64,000 bases of DNA from Kitasatospora sp. MMS16-BH015 (lineage in GTDB: Bacteria; Actinomycetota; Actinomycetes; Streptomycetales; Streptomycetaceae). The stretch lies in the NCBI RefSeq assembly GCF_002943525.1, contig NZ_CP025394.1:4712001-4776000 (forward strand), read 5' to 3'. The translations under genes were made by a program, and so were the position numbers. This document shows positions 8,535 to 16,897 of the stretch, one piece after another (position 1 is the first letter of the stretch; each line of letters begins with the position of its first letter). The notes beneath the pieces are model-generated. The model was not told the DNA's origin. It made no database searches and was given only the letters and a program-made list of their open reading frames with translations.

Positions 8535-8859
8535 GCTCTCGGCTCTGGCAGCCTTCGGTTACTGGGGCTTCAAGACGGCCCCCGGCGGCATGCGGGTGCT
8601 CGCGCTCATCGCGCTCCCGATCATCACGGCCGTCCTCTGGACGGTCTTCGCCACCCCCGGCGACCCCTCCCGCAACGGCGGCACGGTCATCGCCACCCCG
8701 GGCCCGCTCCGCTTCGTCCTGGAGCTGGTCATCCTCTTCGGCGCGGCCTGGGCCCTCTACAACGCGGGCGCCAAGACCCCGGCGATGGTCCTGCTGGTCG
8801 TCCTGGTGATCTACCACCTGACGGCGCTGGACCGCGTCTTCTGGCTCTTCCGACACTGA
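8491..8859 (+). CDS. YrdB/DUF2568 family four-helix membrane protein
   Basis: The 122-residue hydrophobic protein has four predicted transmembrane helices, including VRFLLELSALAAFGYWGF, VLALIALPIITAVLWTVF, LELVILFGAAWALYNAG and AMVLLVVLVIYHLTAL. The F(L)LEL motif repeated before helices 1 and 3 and the VFATPGDPSR loop match YrdB-type DUF2568 proteins, whose function is unknown. ATG at 8491 has AAAGAGG upstream; TTG at 8470 is an alternative. It ends the operon begun by the flavoprotein and is followed by a very long palindrome. Confidence 0.7.
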   Translation: MGFSPVSLGVRFLLELSALAAFGYWGFKTAPGGMRVLALIALPIITAVLWTVFATPGDPSRNGGTVIATPGPLRFVLELVILFGAAWALYNAGAKTPAMVLLVVLVIYHLTALDRVFWLFRH

Positions 8860-8877
8860 ACCGTTCGGCAGCACCAG

Positions 8878-9011
8878 CCAGTTGCACTATCAGGGGCGCG
8901 GGGCCCCTCTTGATTAACTGCGCGCGCGACCGGCCATGCACCTTCGTAGAGGGCCGATCGCGCACGTAGTTGATTGAGCTGGGCCCCGCGCCCCCGGGCG
9001 TGTGCAACTGG
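8878..9011. repeat. Long intergenic palindrome (dispersed family, copy 1)
   Basis: CCAGTTGCAC pairs perfectly with GTGCAACTGG at the outer ends, then GGGGCGCGGGGCCC with GGGCCCCGCGCCCC, with further imperfect pairing towards the centre (TTGATTAACT against AGTTGATTGAG). The core GGGGCGCGGGG...CTGCGCG resembles segments at 46,283-46,358 and 51,165-51,260, so it belongs to a dispersed intergenic palindromic family. Between the YrdB-like gene and the FkbH gene it probably also terminates transcription. Confidence 0.75.
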
Positions 9012-9076
9012 CCCTTTAGTCGAAGGCTCCACGCTCGCAGCAACGCGACCCATCCGCCCGAGCGGGGAGACTCCCT

Positions 9077-10954
9077 ATGACCATCGCCACCCACGAAGCG
9101 ACCGTACGGGAACGGCTGCGCACCCTGGCCGCCGCAGGCGAACTCGCCGCCCGCTACCCGGAGATCCCGCAGATCCTGGCCACCGCCGGCCCGGAGGAGA
9201 TCGCCGCCGCCGGCCGCCAGCTCTCCCGGCTGAAGCCCGAGGAGGTCATCGCCCTGCACCCCGGCACGGACACCTTCACCGTCGCCGTGACCGGCTCCTC
9301 GACCCTCGGCGGCCTGCTGCCCGCCCTGACCGGTGAACTCGCCCGGCACGGCCTGCTGCTCCGCCCCTGGGTGGGCGACTTCGACGGCTGGATCACCGAA
9401 CTCCAGGACACTGACAGCGAGTTGTACCAGGCCAAGGCAGACCTCACGCTCTGCGTGCTGGACGCCGCTGCGGTGCTGCGCTCGCTCCCGACCCCGTGGC
9501 AGGCCGCCGATGCCGCCGCCGCGACGGCGGCCACCCTGGCTCAGCTGGACCGGCTGGCCGCGCACTACCTGGAGCACGGCACCGGCACCCTGGTGCTCAA
9601 CACCGTCCCGCTGCTGCGCGGCTGGACCCACCAGCTGGTCGATCTCGCGTCCCGGGCCCAACTGGGCATCACCTGGCGCGAGTTCAATGCTGGTCTGCTC
9701 AAGCTGGCGGCCAAGTACGACCGGGTCGCGGTGCTCGACCTGGAGCCGCTGCTGGCCGAGTCCGGGCCGGTCAACGACCCGCGGCTGGCGGTATACGCCA
9801 AGGCCGAGTACGGCGACGAGCTGCTCGGCCGGTACGCCCGCGAGGTGGGGCACCTGGCCCGGACGGTCAAGGGCCGCACCAAGAAGGTGCTGGTGGTCGA
9901 CCTGGACAACACGCTCTGGGACGGCATCCTGGGCGACGACGGCGCGGACGGCATCGCGGCCGCCGTGACCTTCCGGGGCGAGGCCTTCGGCCGGTTCCAG
10001 CAGGTGGTCAAGCAGATCGGCTCGCAGGGCGTGCTGCTCGCGGTGAGCAGCAAGAACGACCAGGAGCCGGTGGTGGACGTGCTGACCAGCCACCCCGACA
10101 TGGTGCTGCGGGCCGCGGACTTCGTCCGGATCAACGCCAACTGGCAGCCCAAGGACGCCAATCTGCAGGACATCGCGCAGCGGCTCAACCTCGGGGTGGA
10201 CAGCTTCGTCTTCGCCGACGACTCCTCCTTCGAGACCGGCCTGGTGGCCAGCTCGCTGCCCTCGGTCGCGGTGATCCGGCTCGACGAGGAGCCGGCCCTG
10301 CACGTGGCCAAGCTGCTGGCCGACAACTGGTTCGACGTGCGCGAGCTGACGGCCGAGGACCGGGCCCGGGCCGGGCTGTACCGCAGCGAGGAGGCCCGGC
10401 AGACGCTGCTGGAGAGCACCGGGTCGATGGAGGAGTACCTGGCCCAGCTGGAGGTGGTCGTCGACCTCTCCCCGGTGCAGGAGCACGAGATCGCCCGGCT
10501 GGCCCAACTGACGCTGCGCACAAACCAGTTCAACCTCACCACCGAGCGGCTCCAGGTGGCTGACGTGCGCGAGCGCCTCGCCGACGACTCGCACCTGGTG
10601 CTGGCCGTCCGCACCGCCGACCGGTTCGGCGACCAGGGGCTGGTGGGCGGGGTGTTCGCGCACACCGAGGGCGACGCGCTGGCCATCGACAACGTGATCC
10701 TGAGCTGCCGGGTGTTCTCCCGGGGCATCGAGCAGACGGCGATCGCCACCGTGCTGGCCGAGGCGGCCCGGCGCGGGCTGCGCCGGGTGACGGCCTCGTA
10801 CCGGCCGACCAAGAAGAACCACAAGGTGCGGGAGTTCTACCCCTCGGTGGGCTTCGCCCGGGCCGGCGGCACCGACGAGGAGCCGGACTTCGCGCACGAC
10901 CTGGCCGAGCGGCTGGAGGTGCCCGGCCATGTCCGGGTCGCGGCCCGGTTCTGA
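9077..10954 (+). CDS. FkbH-like glyceryl transferase/phosphatase (tetronate)
   Basis: The 625-residue protein has an N-terminal SGNH-like region, a central HAD domain with VVDLDNTLWDG (nucleophile Asp about 275, second Asp 277) and FVFADDSSFE, and a C-terminal GNAT-like domain. FkbH proteins take 1,3-bisphosphoglycerate, remove a phosphate and load the glyceryl unit onto a dedicated ACP. In tetronate pathways (Agg2, AbyA2) glyceryl-ACP supplies the ring carbons and oxygen. A KAS III, stand-alone ACP, E2-like and hydrolase gene in the same direction support that role here. GGGGAGA precedes the ATG. It is the first gene of the long operon to 24,380. Confidence 0.92.
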   Translation: MTIATHEATVRERLRTLAAAGELAARYPEIPQILATAGPEEIAAAGRQLSRLKPEEVIALHPGTDTFTVAVTGSSTLGGLLPALTGELARHGLLLRPWVGDFDGWITELQDTDSELYQAKADLTLCVLDAAAVLRSLPTPWQAADAAAATAATLAQLDRLAAHYLEHGTGTLVLNTVPLLRGWTHQLVDLASRAQLGITWREFNAGLLKLAAKYDRVAVLDLEPLLAESGPVNDPRLAVYAKAEYGDELLGRYAREVGHLARTVKGRTKKVLVVDLDNTLWDGILGDDGADGIAAAVTFRGEAFGRFQQVVKQIGSQGVLLAVSSKNDQEPVVDVLTSHPDMVLRAADFVRINANWQPKDANLQDIAQRLNLGVDSFVFADDSSFETGLVASSLPSVAVIRLDEEPALHVAKLLADNWFDVRELTAEDRARAGLYRSEEARQTLLESTGSMEEYLAQLEVVVDLSPVQEHEIARLAQLTLRTNQFNLTTERLQVADVRERLADDSHLVLAVRTADRFGDQGLVGGVFAHTEGDALAIDNVILSCRVFSRGIEQTAIATVLAEAARRGLRRVTASYRPTKKNHKVREFYPSVGFARAGGTDEEPDFAHDLAERLEVPGHVRVAARF

Positions 10955-11150
10955 CCCGGGGGATCCGGTCGGCCAGTCCTGGTGGCGTGGCTTCGTGCTC
11001 TACGGCCTCTTCCACGGCTTCGCCGACGACGACCTGGCCGCGCTGGTCCTCGGCCTGCGCGGCCCCGCCCCGGGCCACCCGGAGCGGGCCGTCCCCTGGC
11101 TGCCGCCCACACCCGAGGAGCGCGACCTCTGGGCCCGGGCGTCCGAGTAG
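10929..11150 (+). CDS. Small coupled protein of unknown function
   Basis: A 73-residue reading frame begins with ATG at 10,929 inside the last codons of the FkbH gene. GGAGGTG lies 8 bases upstream, giving strong translational coupling. The product has an aromatic, hydrophobic middle (SWWRGFVLYGLFHGFADDDL) and a proline-rich acidic tail. I recognise no family. The ribosome site and location argue that it is real; the short length and overlap argue for caution. Confidence 0.5.
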   Translation: MSGSRPGSDPGDPVGQSWWRGFVLYGLFHGFADDDLAALVLGLRGPAPGHPERAVPWLPPTPEERDLWARASE

Positions 11151-11278
11151 CCCAACCGGCGCTCCTGGCAAGGGAAGTGGCGCCGCAAGGGGCCCTAAAG
11201 CTCCGCCCCCGAGTATCGATCCTGTTGGTCCAGCTCCGACGGCCTGCCCGTCGGCGAGTCAGAGGCGAGGGGAAGACG

Positions 11279-13051
11279 TTGACGGGTTTCGAAACATTCA
11301 CCGAGCTGGTGCTGCACCGCACGGCGGATCTTGGCGAGAAGGACGCCTTCATCTTCCTGCACGACAACGCGGCCGGCACCGGCGCCGAGCACCTCACGTA
11401 CAACGGCCTGGACGCCGAGGCCAAGCGGATCGCCTCCTGGCTGCAGGCCCAGGGGGCGGAGGGCGGCCAGGTGCTGCTGCTCTACCCCTCCAGCGCGGAC
11501 TTCGTGAAGGCCTTCACCGCCTGCCTGTACGCCGGTTCGGTGGCCGTGCCGGCCCCGCTGCCGGGTGACCAGGGGCACCACTTCGCCCGGGTCTCGGGCA
11601 TCCTGCGCGACGCCGAGGTCAAGGCGGTGCTCACCGACAGCGCCAACGAGCCCAACATCAGCGCCTGGCTGCGCGAGGCGGGCTTCACCGACATCAACTG
11701 CCTGGCCACCGACCGGCCAGGCGAGGGCGACCCGTCGGCCTGGACGGCACCGAAGCTGACCCCGGAGTCGCTGGCCTTCCTGCAGTACACCTCGGGCTCG
11801 ACCAGCAGCCCCAAGGGCGTGATGGTCTCGCACTTCAACCTGCTCTCCAACGAGTACGCGATCCAGCGCTCGACCAGCAGCGACGAGAACTCCCGGTTGG
11901 GCGGCTGGCTGCCCTTCTACCACGACATGGGCCTGATCGGGCACATCCTCCAGCCGCTCTGGCTGGGCGGATCGGCCGCGCTGATGTCGCCGGTCTCCTT
12001 CCTCAAGCGGCCGTTCCGCTGGCTGCAGATGATCGACCAGTACAAGGTGACCATCGGCGGCGGCCCGAACTTCGCCTTCGACCTGTGCACCCGCCGGGTC
12101 ACCGACGAGCAGCTGGCCACCCTCGACCTGTCCAGCTGGAAGGTGGCCTGCAACGGCGCCGAGCCGGTCCGGGCCGAGACCATCCGGGCCTTCACCGAGC
12201 GGTTCGAGCCGGCCGGCTTCACCCCCGAGGCGTTCTTCCCCTGCTACGGCATGGCGGAGACCACGCTGCTGGTCTCCGGCACCCCGTACGGGCAGAAGCC
12301 GGTGATCCGCAGCGCGGACATCGCCGCCCTGGAGCTCGGCACCCTGCGCGAGCCCGCCGAGGGCGCCCCGGCCCGCACCCTGGTCTCCAGCGGCGTCTTC
12401 CAGGACTTCGACGTGCGGATCGTCGACCCGCAGGAGCACACCGAGCGCCCCGAGGGCGGGGTCGGCGAGATCTGGGTCAAGGGCGACAGCGTGGCCGGCG
12501 GCTACTGGAAGCGGCCGGAGACCAACGCGGAGATCTTCCAGGCCGTGATCCTCGGCGGCGAGCAGGGCCCGGACGCCGGCTGGCTGCGCACCGGCGACCT
12601 GGGCGTGCTGGAGAGCGGCCAGCTCTACGTCACCGGCCGGCTCAAGGAGATGATCCTGATCAACGGCCGGAACATCTACCCGCACGACGTGGAGCGCACG
12701 GTGCAGGCGCTGGACCCGGCGCTGGCCCCCGGCAACGGCGCGGTCTTCTCGGTGGACACCGGCGAGGAGCACCTGGTCATCGTCCAGGAGATCAAGCCCA
12801 ACTCCCCCTCGGCGGCCGACCTCCCGGCGCTGGCCGCGCAGGTCCGCACGCTGATCAGCAAGGAGTTCACCGTCGCGGGCAGCGTGGTGCTGGTCAAGCC
12901 GGGCACCATCCGCAAGACCACCAGCGGCAAGCTGCAGCGCACCCTGATGCGCCAGCTCCTGATCGAGGGCAAGCTCACCCCGCTGCACGAGGTGCTGGAG
13001 GACGGGGTCAAGGCCCTGGTGGACGCCGCCGCGCTGGCCTCGGTGGGCTGA
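11279..13051 (+). CDS. Fatty acyl-AMP ligase (FAAL)
   Basis: The 590-residue adenylating enzyme has the P-loop-like FLQYTSGSTSSPKGVMVSH and the FAAL motif GWLPFYHDMGLIGHILQPL. PCYGMAETTLLVSG, WLRTGDLG and GRLKEMILINGRNIYPHDVE follow. FAALs differ from acyl-CoA ligases in passing the acyl group to a carrier-protein phosphopantetheine rather than CoA. The downstream ACP at 16,592 is the likely acceptor. A TTG start at 11,279 is chosen because AGGGGAAG precedes it; no better start gives the usual FAAL length. The 128-base leader contains a small hairpin (11,236-11,254). The gene supplies the fatty starter for the pathway. Confidence 0.92.
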   Translation: MTGFETFTELVLHRTADLGEKDAFIFLHDNAAGTGAEHLTYNGLDAEAKRIASWLQAQGAEGGQVLLLYPSSADFVKAFTACLYAGSVAVPAPLPGDQGHHFARVSGILRDAEVKAVLTDSANEPNISAWLREAGFTDINCLATDRPGEGDPSAWTAPKLTPESLAFLQYTSGSTSSPKGVMVSHFNLLSNEYAIQRSTSSDENSRLGGWLPFYHDMGLIGHILQPLWLGGSAALMSPVSFLKRPFRWLQMIDQYKVTIGGGPNFAFDLCTRRVTDEQLATLDLSSWKVACNGAEPVRAETIRAFTERFEPAGFTPEAFFPCYGMAETTLLVSGTPYGQKPVIRSADIAALELGTLREPAEGAPARTLVSSGVFQDFDVRIVDPQEHTERPEGGVGEIWVKGDSVAGGYWKRPETNAEIFQAVILGGEQGPDAGWLRTGDLGVLESGQLYVTGRLKEMILINGRNIYPHDVERTVQALDPALAPGNGAVFSVDTGEEHLVIVQEIKPNSPSAADLPALAAQVRTLISKEFTVAGSVVLVKPGTIRKTTSGKLQRTLMRQLLIEGKLTPLHEVLEDGVKALVDAAALASVG

Positions 13052-13052
13052 C

Positions 13053-14807
13053 ATGGACCACGCTCCCTACCTGCTGGCCGAGCAGCTGGAACGCGACCTC
13101 GGTGACCCGGAGGGCCCGGGCGTGGTGTTCAGCCACGCCAACTCGCTGGCCCTGGACGAGACGGAGGAGTTCCCGGCCGCGATCTGCCGGCGGCTGGAGG
13201 AGCTCGGCGTCCACGAGTACTACGTCCCGGCCCAGTACGGCGGGCGGTTGGAGACCTACGAGCAGGTGCTCCAGCTGATCCGCACGGTGGCCCGGCGCGA
13301 CCTCACGGTGGCGATCGGACACGGCAAGACCTACCTGGGCGGGGTCTGCGTCTGGGTGGCCGGCTCGCCCGAGCAGGCCACCGCACTGGGCGCGGACATC
13401 AAGGCCGGCCTGCCGGTCTCGCTCGGCCTGACCGAACGCGCCCACGGCAGCGACCTGCTGGCCGGCGAGGTGCAGGGCGTGCCGACCGAGGACGGCGGCT
13501 GGCTGGTCAGCGGCGAGAAGTGGCTGATCAACAACGCCACCCGCGGCTCGCTGCTCTCGCTGCTGACCCGCACCGACCCGGCCGCCGGGCCGCGCGCCTT
13601 CAGCGTGCTGCTGGTCGACAAGCGGGCCATCCCGCAGGAGAGTTACCGCCACCTGCCGAAGATCCACACCCACGGGATCCGCGGCGCCGACATCTCCGGC
13701 ATCGCCTTCACCGAGGCGCCGGTGGCCGGCTCGGCGGTGGTCGGCGAGGCCGGCAGCGGCATCGAGATCGTGCTCAAGGCGCTCCAGCTGACCCGCACCA
13801 TGTGTGCCGCGCTCTCCCTCGGGGCGGCCGACCACGCGCTGGCCATCGTGCTCGACTTCGTCGAGGAGCGCGAGCTCTACGGCCGCAAGCTGGTCGAACT
13901 CCCGCAGGCCCGGCACCTGTTGGCCGGAGCCGCCGCCGACGTGCTGCTGGACGAGGCGCTCGCACTGACCGCCTCGCGCGGCGTGCACACCCTCACCGAG
14001 GAGCTGTCGGTCACCGCCGCCGTCACCAAGTACCTGGTGCCCACCGGCACCGAGGGCGTCATCGCCGACCTCACCAAGCTGCTCGGCGCCCGGGCCTTCC
14101 TCAAGGACGTGCACGCCCGGGGGATGTTCCAGAAGGTCGACCGGGACCACCGGATCGTCGGCCTCTTCGACGGCAACACCCTCGTCAACCTCAGCTCCCT
14201 GGTGAGCCAGTTCCGCTCGCTGGTGCGCGGGTACCGCCGGGGCACCGGCGGACTCGACGGTGCCGGCGCGGCGTACGACCTGGCACGGCCGCTGCCGCCC
14301 CTGGCGCCCGAGCGGCTCTCGCTCGTCGCCCGGTACGGCAGCGGCGTCATCGCCTCGCTGCCCGGCTCGGTCGAGGCGCTGCGCGCGGAGGCGGACGCCA
14401 ACCCGGCGTACAAGCCCGCGCTGGCCCACGCCGAGCGCCTGGTCGCGGCCGTGGCCCGCGTCCACGAGGCGATGGAGGCCCACCAGAACGCGCTCACCGA
14501 CGTGCCGCCCGAGGCCTTCGACGTGGCCCGCAGCTACGCCCTGTGCTTCGCCGCGGCCGCCGCCCTCGGCATCTGGCGGCACAACCACCGGGCAGCCGAG
14601 CAGGGCCGCACCGCCGGGCTCTGGCAGGACGGGCTCTGGCTGCGCGCCACGCTGGCCCGGGTGCTGGGCCGGCTCGGTGAGCCCACCGACGACCGGGAGG
14701 CCGCCGAGGCGCTCCTGGAGCAGGTCCGGGCAGTGCGCGGCGAGGGGCTGCTCCCCTCGCTCCTTCCGCTGGCCCTGAAGCACAACGACGAGGGGACGTC
14801 ATGCTGA
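13053..14807 (+). CDS. Acyl-CoA-dehydrogenase-like protein, pathway copy 1
   Basis: A 584-residue acyl-CoA dehydrogenase-fold protein starting one base after the FAAL stop. LTERAHGSDLLAGEV and WLVSGEKWLINNATRGS are the FAD/substrate loops, and ERELYGRKLVELPQARHLL is the C-domain arginine helix. Where typical members have YEGT with the catalytic glutamate, this one has LFDGNT, an aspartate. With a FAAL and ACP as neighbours the substrate is probably acyl-ACP rather than acyl-CoA. It would introduce a double bond into the fatty starter. It is about 200 residues longer than short-chain members, with an extra C-terminal helical domain. Confidence 0.85.
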   Translation: MDHAPYLLAEQLERDLGDPEGPGVVFSHANSLALDETEEFPAAICRRLEELGVHEYYVPAQYGGRLETYEQVLQLIRTVARRDLTVAIGHGKTYLGGVCVWVAGSPEQATALGADIKAGLPVSLGLTERAHGSDLLAGEVQGVPTEDGGWLVSGEKWLINNATRGSLLSLLTRTDPAAGPRAFSVLLVDKRAIPQESYRHLPKIHTHGIRGADISGIAFTEAPVAGSAVVGEAGSGIEIVLKALQLTRTMCAALSLGAADHALAIVLDFVEERELYGRKLVELPQARHLLAGAAADVLLDEALALTASRGVHTLTEELSVTAAVTKYLVPTGTEGVIADLTKLLGARAFLKDVHARGMFQKVDRDHRIVGLFDGNTLVNLSSLVSQFRSLVRGYRRGTGGLDGAGAAYDLARPLPPLAPERLSLVARYGSGVIASLPGSVEALRAEADANPAYKPALAHAERLVAAVARVHEAMEAHQNALTDVPPEAFDVARSYALCFAAAAALGIWRHNHRAAEQGRTAGLWQDGLWLRATLARVLGRLGEPTDDREAAEALLEQVRAVRGEGLLPSLLPLALKHNDEGTSC

Positions 14808-16558
14808 ACCAAGCCGCCGACCAGGTGGTCGGTCCCGATATCGGAGCGGAGGCCCGCGCCGTCGCCCGGGTGGCCGAGATCGAGCGGGCCTTCGGTGACC
14901 CGACCGACGCCACCAACCCGGTGGGCTTCGCCCGCCTGCTGGAGGCCGACGAGGCGGGGGAGCTCTCCGCCGAGGGCGAGAAGATCCTGGACGACCTCGG
15001 CTTCAACGCCGAGTTCGTGCCCGTCGAGCTGGGCGGCCGGCTGGAGCAGCTGGACACCCTGACCCGGGTGGTCCGGCAGGTCTTCCGCCGGGACATCGCG
15101 CTCGGGCTCGGCTACGGCGTGACCTCCTTCATGGCCTCGGTCAACGTCTGGGCGGCCGGCAGCGAGGCCCAGCAGCGCAAGCTGGCGGACATCCTGCTGC
15201 GCGGCGGCAAGGTCTCGGTGGCGTACCACGAGCTGGCGCACGGCAACGACTTCGTGCGCAACGAGTTCGAGGCCCGCCCCTCGGCCGAGGGCGGCTACCT
15301 GCTCGACGGCGAGAAGCAGGTCATCAACAACGCCGGCCGAGCCGCCGCCTGGCTGCTGTTCAGCCGCACCTCGCAGGCCCCGGGCAGCCGCAGCCACTCG
15401 GTGCTGATGGTCGAGCGGGCCCGGATCGACACCGAGCGGCTGCGGGTGCTGCCCCGCTACGGCACGGTCGGGGTGCGCGGCTGCTACCTCTCCGGCCTGG
15501 ACTTCGACCGGGCCCCGGTGCCCGGCGAGGCGCTGGTCGGCGCGGAGGGCCAGGGCGTCGAACTCGCCCTGCGATCCTTCCAGATGACCCGCAGCGCGAT
15601 CCCCGGCATGGCGCTCGGCGCGGCCGACACCGCGCTGCGCACGGTGGTCGGCTTCGCGGTGAGCCGGGAGCTCTACGGCAAGTCACTGCTGAAGATCCCG
15701 CACGCCAAGTCCACCCTCGGCACCGCCTTCCTGGACCTGCTGATCAGCGACAGCCTCTCGCTGGTCGGCACCCGCGCGGTGCACCTGCTGCCCGACGAGA
15801 CCAGCGTCTACGCCTCGGCGGTCAAGTACCTGGTGCCGAAGATCCTGACCGAGACGATGTACGAGCTCTCGATCGTGCTCGGCGCCCGGTTCTACGTCCG
15901 CGAGGGCGAGCACGGGATCTTCCAGAAGCACGTGCGCGACCTGCCGGTGCTCAGCCTCGGCCACGCCGGCTCGGCCGCCTGCCAGGCCACCATCATCCCG
16001 CAACTGCCCCGGCTGGCCCGCAAGTCCTGGTTCCGGGCCGAGCCCGCCCCGGCCGAGCTGTTCCAGCCGCGCAGCCCGCTGCCGCCGATCCGCTACGAGC
16101 AACTCGCCCTGGCCACCGGCCGGGACAGCCTCTCGGCCGCGCTGGTGGCCGCCGTGGACGAGCTGCCCACCACCAACCCGGAGGAGCGGGCGATCCAGAG
16201 CCTGGCCCTGCGGTTGATGGACGAGCTGCGCCAAGTCCAGGAAGCCGCCCTCCAGTTGTCCCCGCAGGACCGCACCGCGCTGGCCAGCCCGAGCAGCTTC
16301 TCGCTGGCCGACCGGTACGCGGTGCTGCTGGCCGCCTCCGCCGTGCTCGGCGTCTGGCGCGAGGCCCGCGGCGGGGAGGACGCCTTCCTGGCCGACCCGG
16401 CCTGGGCCGCCGCCGCCCTGCACCGCCTGGCCAAGCGGCTCGGCCAGCAGCCGGCCCCGCTGCCCGCCTCCTGCGAGGAGCGGCTGCACGAGGAGGTCGT
16501 CCGCCGCTTCACCGAGCACCGCAGCTACGACCTGTACGACACGCCCCTCGCGGGCTGA
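14801..16558 (+). CDS. Acyl-CoA-dehydrogenase-like protein, pathway copy 2
   Basis: The 585-residue paralogue of the preceding gene overlaps its stop by 7 bases. It keeps YHELAHGNDFVRNEF, YLLDGEKQVINNAGRAA and SRELYGKSLLKIPHAKSTL. At the usual catalytic-glutamate site the sequence is VLSLGHAGSAAC, with no acidic residue. It may have a displaced base or form a heteromer with the first copy in which only one subunit is catalytic. Paired long acyl dehydrogenases beside a FAAL and ACP suggest carrier-bound fatty-acyl oxidation. Confidence 0.85.
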   Translation: MLNQAADQVVGPDIGAEARAVARVAEIERAFGDPTDATNPVGFARLLEADEAGELSAEGEKILDDLGFNAEFVPVELGGRLEQLDTLTRVVRQVFRRDIALGLGYGVTSFMASVNVWAAGSEAQQRKLADILLRGGKVSVAYHELAHGNDFVRNEFEARPSAEGGYLLDGEKQVINNAGRAAAWLLFSRTSQAPGSRSHSVLMVERARIDTERLRVLPRYGTVGVRGCYLSGLDFDRAPVPGEALVGAEGQGVELALRSFQMTRSAIPGMALGAADTALRTVVGFAVSRELYGKSLLKIPHAKSTLGTAFLDLLISDSLSLVGTRAVHLLPDETSVYASAVKYLVPKILTETMYELSIVLGARFYVREGEHGIFQKHVRDLPVLSLGHAGSAACQATIIPQLPRLARKSWFRAEPAPAELFQPRSPLPPIRYEQLALATGRDSLSAALVAAVDELPTTNPEERAIQSLALRLMDELRQVQEAALQLSPQDRTALASPSSFSLADRYAVLLAASAVLGVWREARGGEDAFLADPAWAAAALHRLAKRLGQQPAPLPASCEERLHEEVVRRFTEHRSYDLYDTPLAG

Positions 16559-16591
16559 GCCACCCACCGGAACCGACCCTAGGAGCGCCCC

Positions 16592-16897
16592 ATGTCCGTC
16601 CCCACCACCAACCGGCCCGCAGGCGGGGCCGGGCACACCGCCGAATCCCTCACCGTCTGGCTGGCCGACCGGATCGCGGTCTACCTCAAGCGCCAGCCCT
16701 CCGAGATCGACCCGACCGTCCCGCTCGCCGAGTACGGGCTCAACTCCGTGGCGGCGCTGGGCCTGTGCGGCGACATCGAGGAGGACTTCGACCTGATCCT
16801 GGAGCCCACCGCGGCCTGGGACTACCCGACGGTCGAGGCGCTGGCCGGCCACCTGCTGGAGGAGTTCGCCGCCCAGGCCCAGGACAGCTCTCGATGA
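16592..16897 (+). CDS. Acyl carrier protein for FAAL-loaded acyl chain
   Basis: A 101-residue carrier protein with the phosphopantetheine serine at about residue 52 in YGLNSVAALGL. LNS replaces the usual DSL, as in carrier proteins and docking-type ACPs of FAAL and PKS systems. Its N-terminus is disordered and glycine-rich. It follows the second dehydrogenase by 33 bases, with TAGGAGC as ribosome site, and overlaps the PKS start as ATGA. It is the likely acceptor of the acyl group from the FAAL and the platform for dehydrogenation before transfer to the PKS ketosynthase. Confidence 0.9.
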   Translation: MSVPTTNRPAGGAGHTAESLTVWLADRIAVYLKRQPSEIDPTVPLAEYGLNSVAALGLCGDIEEDFDLILEPTAAWDYPTVEALAGHLLEEFAAQAQDSSR

